Shown piece by piece: positions 36,676-39,074 of a stretch of 39,074 bases of DNA. A program made the position numbers and the translations under genes. The notes under the pieces were generated by a model. It saw only the letters and a program-made list of their open reading frames with translations, did not search any database and was not told the origin of the DNA. Each line of letters begins with the position of its first letter. Position 1 is the first letter of the stretch. The stretch comes from an uncultured Clostridia bacterium (GTDB lineage: Bacteria; Bacillota; Clostridia; TANB77; CAG-508). The DNA lies in contig CALXQV010000021.1 in NCBI GenBank assembly GCA_944390535.1, positions 1 through 39,074 of the forward strand, read 5' to 3'.

Positions 36676-36759
36676 GTTATAGAAGAATCTTTGATTTTTC
36701 CTATAACAGAGCAAAAAAGATAAGACAAATAAAAAATGTAGAAGAAAGGGATGAAACAT

Positions 36760-37668
36760 ATGAATACAAAAGTGAATTTTGCAGGAATTGAAATGAAAAA
36801 CCCAGTAACGGTTGCATCTGGTACTTTTGGATATGGAAGAGAATATGCAGATTTTTTTGACTTGGGAAAATTGGGAGCGATTATCACAAAAGGAACTTCG
36901 CTAAAACCAAGAAATGGAAACAAGCCATCAAGAGTATGTGAAACACCAAGTGGAATGTTAAATAGTATTGGACTTCAAAATCCAGGAGTAGAGTATTTTG
37001 CTAATAATGATTTACCATTTTTAAGAAAGTTCGACACAAAAATTATTGTGAATGCATGTGGAAGTTCAGTTGATGAATATGTAGAATTATGTAAGATATT
37101 AAATAATATGGATATAGATGGTGTAGAATTAAATGTATCTTGTCCAAATGTGAAAGAAGGTTGTATGGCATTTGGTAGTACTTACGAAGGTGTAAAAAAA
37201 GTAACCAGTGAAGTAAAAAAAGTCTTAGATAAACCACTAATTGTAAAATTAACACCAAATGTAACAGATATTGCAAGTATTGCCAAAGGTGCAGAAGAAG
37301 GTGGAGCTGATGCTGTTTCTTTAATTAATACTTTATTAGCCATGAAAATTGATATTTATAAAAGAAAACCAGTTCTTGCGAATAATACAGGTGGATTATC
37401 AGGACCAGCTATTAGACCAGTAGCTGTTAGAATGGTATATCAAGTGGCACAAGCAGTCAATATTCCTATTATGGGATTAGGCGGAATTGTATCAGGTGAA
37501 GATGCCATAGAATTTATGTTGGCAGGTGCAACAACTGTTTCAATAGGAGCAGGTAACTTTATAGATCCATATGCAAGTGTGAAAACAGTTGAAGGAATTG
37601 AAGAATATATGAGAAAATGTCATATAGAAGATATTAATGAGATTATTGGAAAAGTAGAGATGAATTAG
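36760..37668 (+). CDS. pyrD: Dihydroorotate dehydrogenase, class 1B
   Basis: About 302 aa, FMN enzyme oxidising dihydroorotate to orotate with PyrK. Visible: NPVTVASGTFGYG, NSIGLQNPG, the catalytic-cysteine block NVSCPNVKEGC, NTLLAMKIDI, NNTGGLSGPAIRP and GLGGIVSGEDAIEF. ATG 36760 is preferred over 36751 because AGAAAGGG needs the spacing. The membrane gene follows 28 bases later. Confidence 0.95.
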   Translation: MNTKVNFAGIEMKNPVTVASGTFGYGREYADFFDLGKLGAIITKGTSLKPRNGNKPSRVCETPSGMLNSIGLQNPGVEYFANNDLPFLRKFDTKIIVNACGSSVDEYVELCKILNNMDIDGVELNVSCPNVKEGCMAFGSTYEGVKKVTSEVKKVLDKPLIVKLTPNVTDIASIAKGAEEGGADAVSLINTLLAMKIDIYKRKPVLANNTGGLSGPAIRPVAVRMVYQVAQAVNIPIMGLGGIVSGEDAIEFMLAGATTVSIGAGNFIDPYASVKTVEGIEEYMRKCHIEDINEIIGKVEMN

Positions 37669-37696
37669 AAAAAACATACATAGAAAAGGTGATCAC

Positions 37697-38186
37697 ATGA
37701 AAAAATTAAAAAAAATTATAATTATACTTTTTTCGATTTTATGTATCATAATAACAGTAATGATAGGCTATAAAATTTATGAATATTGTACTGAATTTCG
37801 ATTAGATAATGTGGATAAGTATTTAGTGAGAACTAATATGAATAAATCAATAGGAGGGAGTCAAGATAATATATACTATGGAATTGATTTGGGAAAGGCA
37901 AAAATTACTAAATATGATGAATTTAATGGGATGAGATTTATACATAACCGAAATTTATCAGAAAATGAAGTGGACGAATTAAGAGTATTATTTAGCAAAG
38001 AATCATTAGAAACGTATCGTGAAGAATATATTAGGGATAAAGAAAAGCAAAGAGCAAAAAATGAACGGAAAAATTAGTCCTGCTGATATGGCAACTTCTT
38101 ATACAGTCGAAAATATGGATTATGGAGAAATAGCAATGTATAATACAAGTTTCCAAGACACATTTTTAAATTTAGTAGAAGAGTGA
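37697..38186 (+). CDS. Single-pass membrane protein, read through a +1 shift at CGG 38066
   Basis: AAAAGGTGATC precedes ATG 37697. One N-terminal membrane helix (residues 4-24) is followed by an external or cytosolic domain. The zero frame reaches CGG 38066 and stops at 38075-38077 two codons later. Skipping the C gives GGA AAA ATT AGT, i.e. GKISPADMATSYTVENMDYG, and continues 39 residues with native codons to TGA 38184-38186, just before the terminator at 38211. The joined protein is 162 aa. No family is recognised. Placement of the terminator right after the shifted stop supports the longer product. Confidence 0.72.
38066..38069 (+). other. CGG recoding site 7 (membrane protein)
   Basis: Context AAT GAA CGG AAA. 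+1 reading: GAA (C) GGA AAA ATT. The zero frame ends two sense codons later. Confidence 0.75.
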
Positions 38187-38210
38187 AGATAAAATTTCAT
38201 GATAAAATAA

Positions 38211-38238
38211 AAAAGAATACTTGAAAAGTATTCTTTTT
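38211..38238 (+). terminator. Terminator of the pyrimidine operon
   Basis: AAAAGAATACT (38211-38221) pairs with AGTATTCTTTT (38227-38237), with further T. It starts 25 bases after the shifted stop. Confidence 0.85.
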
Positions 38239-38278
38239 TGGTATAGAATAAGAAAGGTCGAGCAAGACCAAAAAATAA

Positions 38279-39074
<796 letters not shown>

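Overview
The window reads as chromosome of a very AT-rich Gram-positive anaerobe of the Clostridia. Evidence: strong AGGAGG-type ribosome sites, AGA/TTA/GAA-dominated codon use, pyrBI together with a PyrD/PyrK pair, a short prolyl-tRNA synthetase, rubredoxin, an LPKTG surface protein with a sortase, and cohesin/dockerin modules. The genus cannot be told from the sequence alone.

Layout. 1-8100 is an accessory or mobile segment: a large serine recombinase, an ORF6N-type protein, small unknown proteins, a HAD phosphatase, broken genes and a likely small RNA or attenuator. 8187-21667 is mostly housekeeping: an RsmB/RsmF-type RNA methyltransferase, an HD hydrolase, a divergent SecD/SecF pair, MutS2, ScpB, ProS and AsnS, interrupted by a few genes of foreign composition. 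22115-27579 is a surface cluster: two membrane- or wall-anchored cohesin proteins, a sortase and a dockerin-bearing glucosaminidase. 27649-29864 holds rubredoxin, a HAD phosphatase and a PyrE-like protein. 30569-38186 is a pyrimidine operon (pyrB-pyrI-pyrC-spx/arsC-like-pyrF-nudix-pyrK-phospholipase-like-pyrD-membrane protein), followed by gap, which runs off the end.

Main discovery. Seven genes are each split into two overlapping reading frames. At all seven the break is the same: an in-frame CGG codon followed by a +1 shift, so that NNN CGG N must be read NNN (C) GGN, with glycine decoded from GGN. The sites are 1554, 2276, 9425, 28124 (minus strand), 33644, 34881 and 38066. Joining the halves restores recognisable full-length proteins: recombinase, HD hydrolase, HAD phosphatase, Spx/ArsC-like protein and Nudix hydrolase. 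I checked CGG in every annotated gene by eye. In genes of native composition it occurs only at these seven positions. It is otherwise in frame only five times, in three genes whose composition looks foreign (4836-5255, 15449-16183, 19065-19439). This points to systematic recoding at CGG: either a hungry or unassigned CGG that provokes +1 frameshifting onto GGN, or a tRNA reading CGGN as four bases. I know of no description of this, but could not search. Sequencing error and random gene decay are the alternatives; the single shared codon, single direction and intact halves argue against both.
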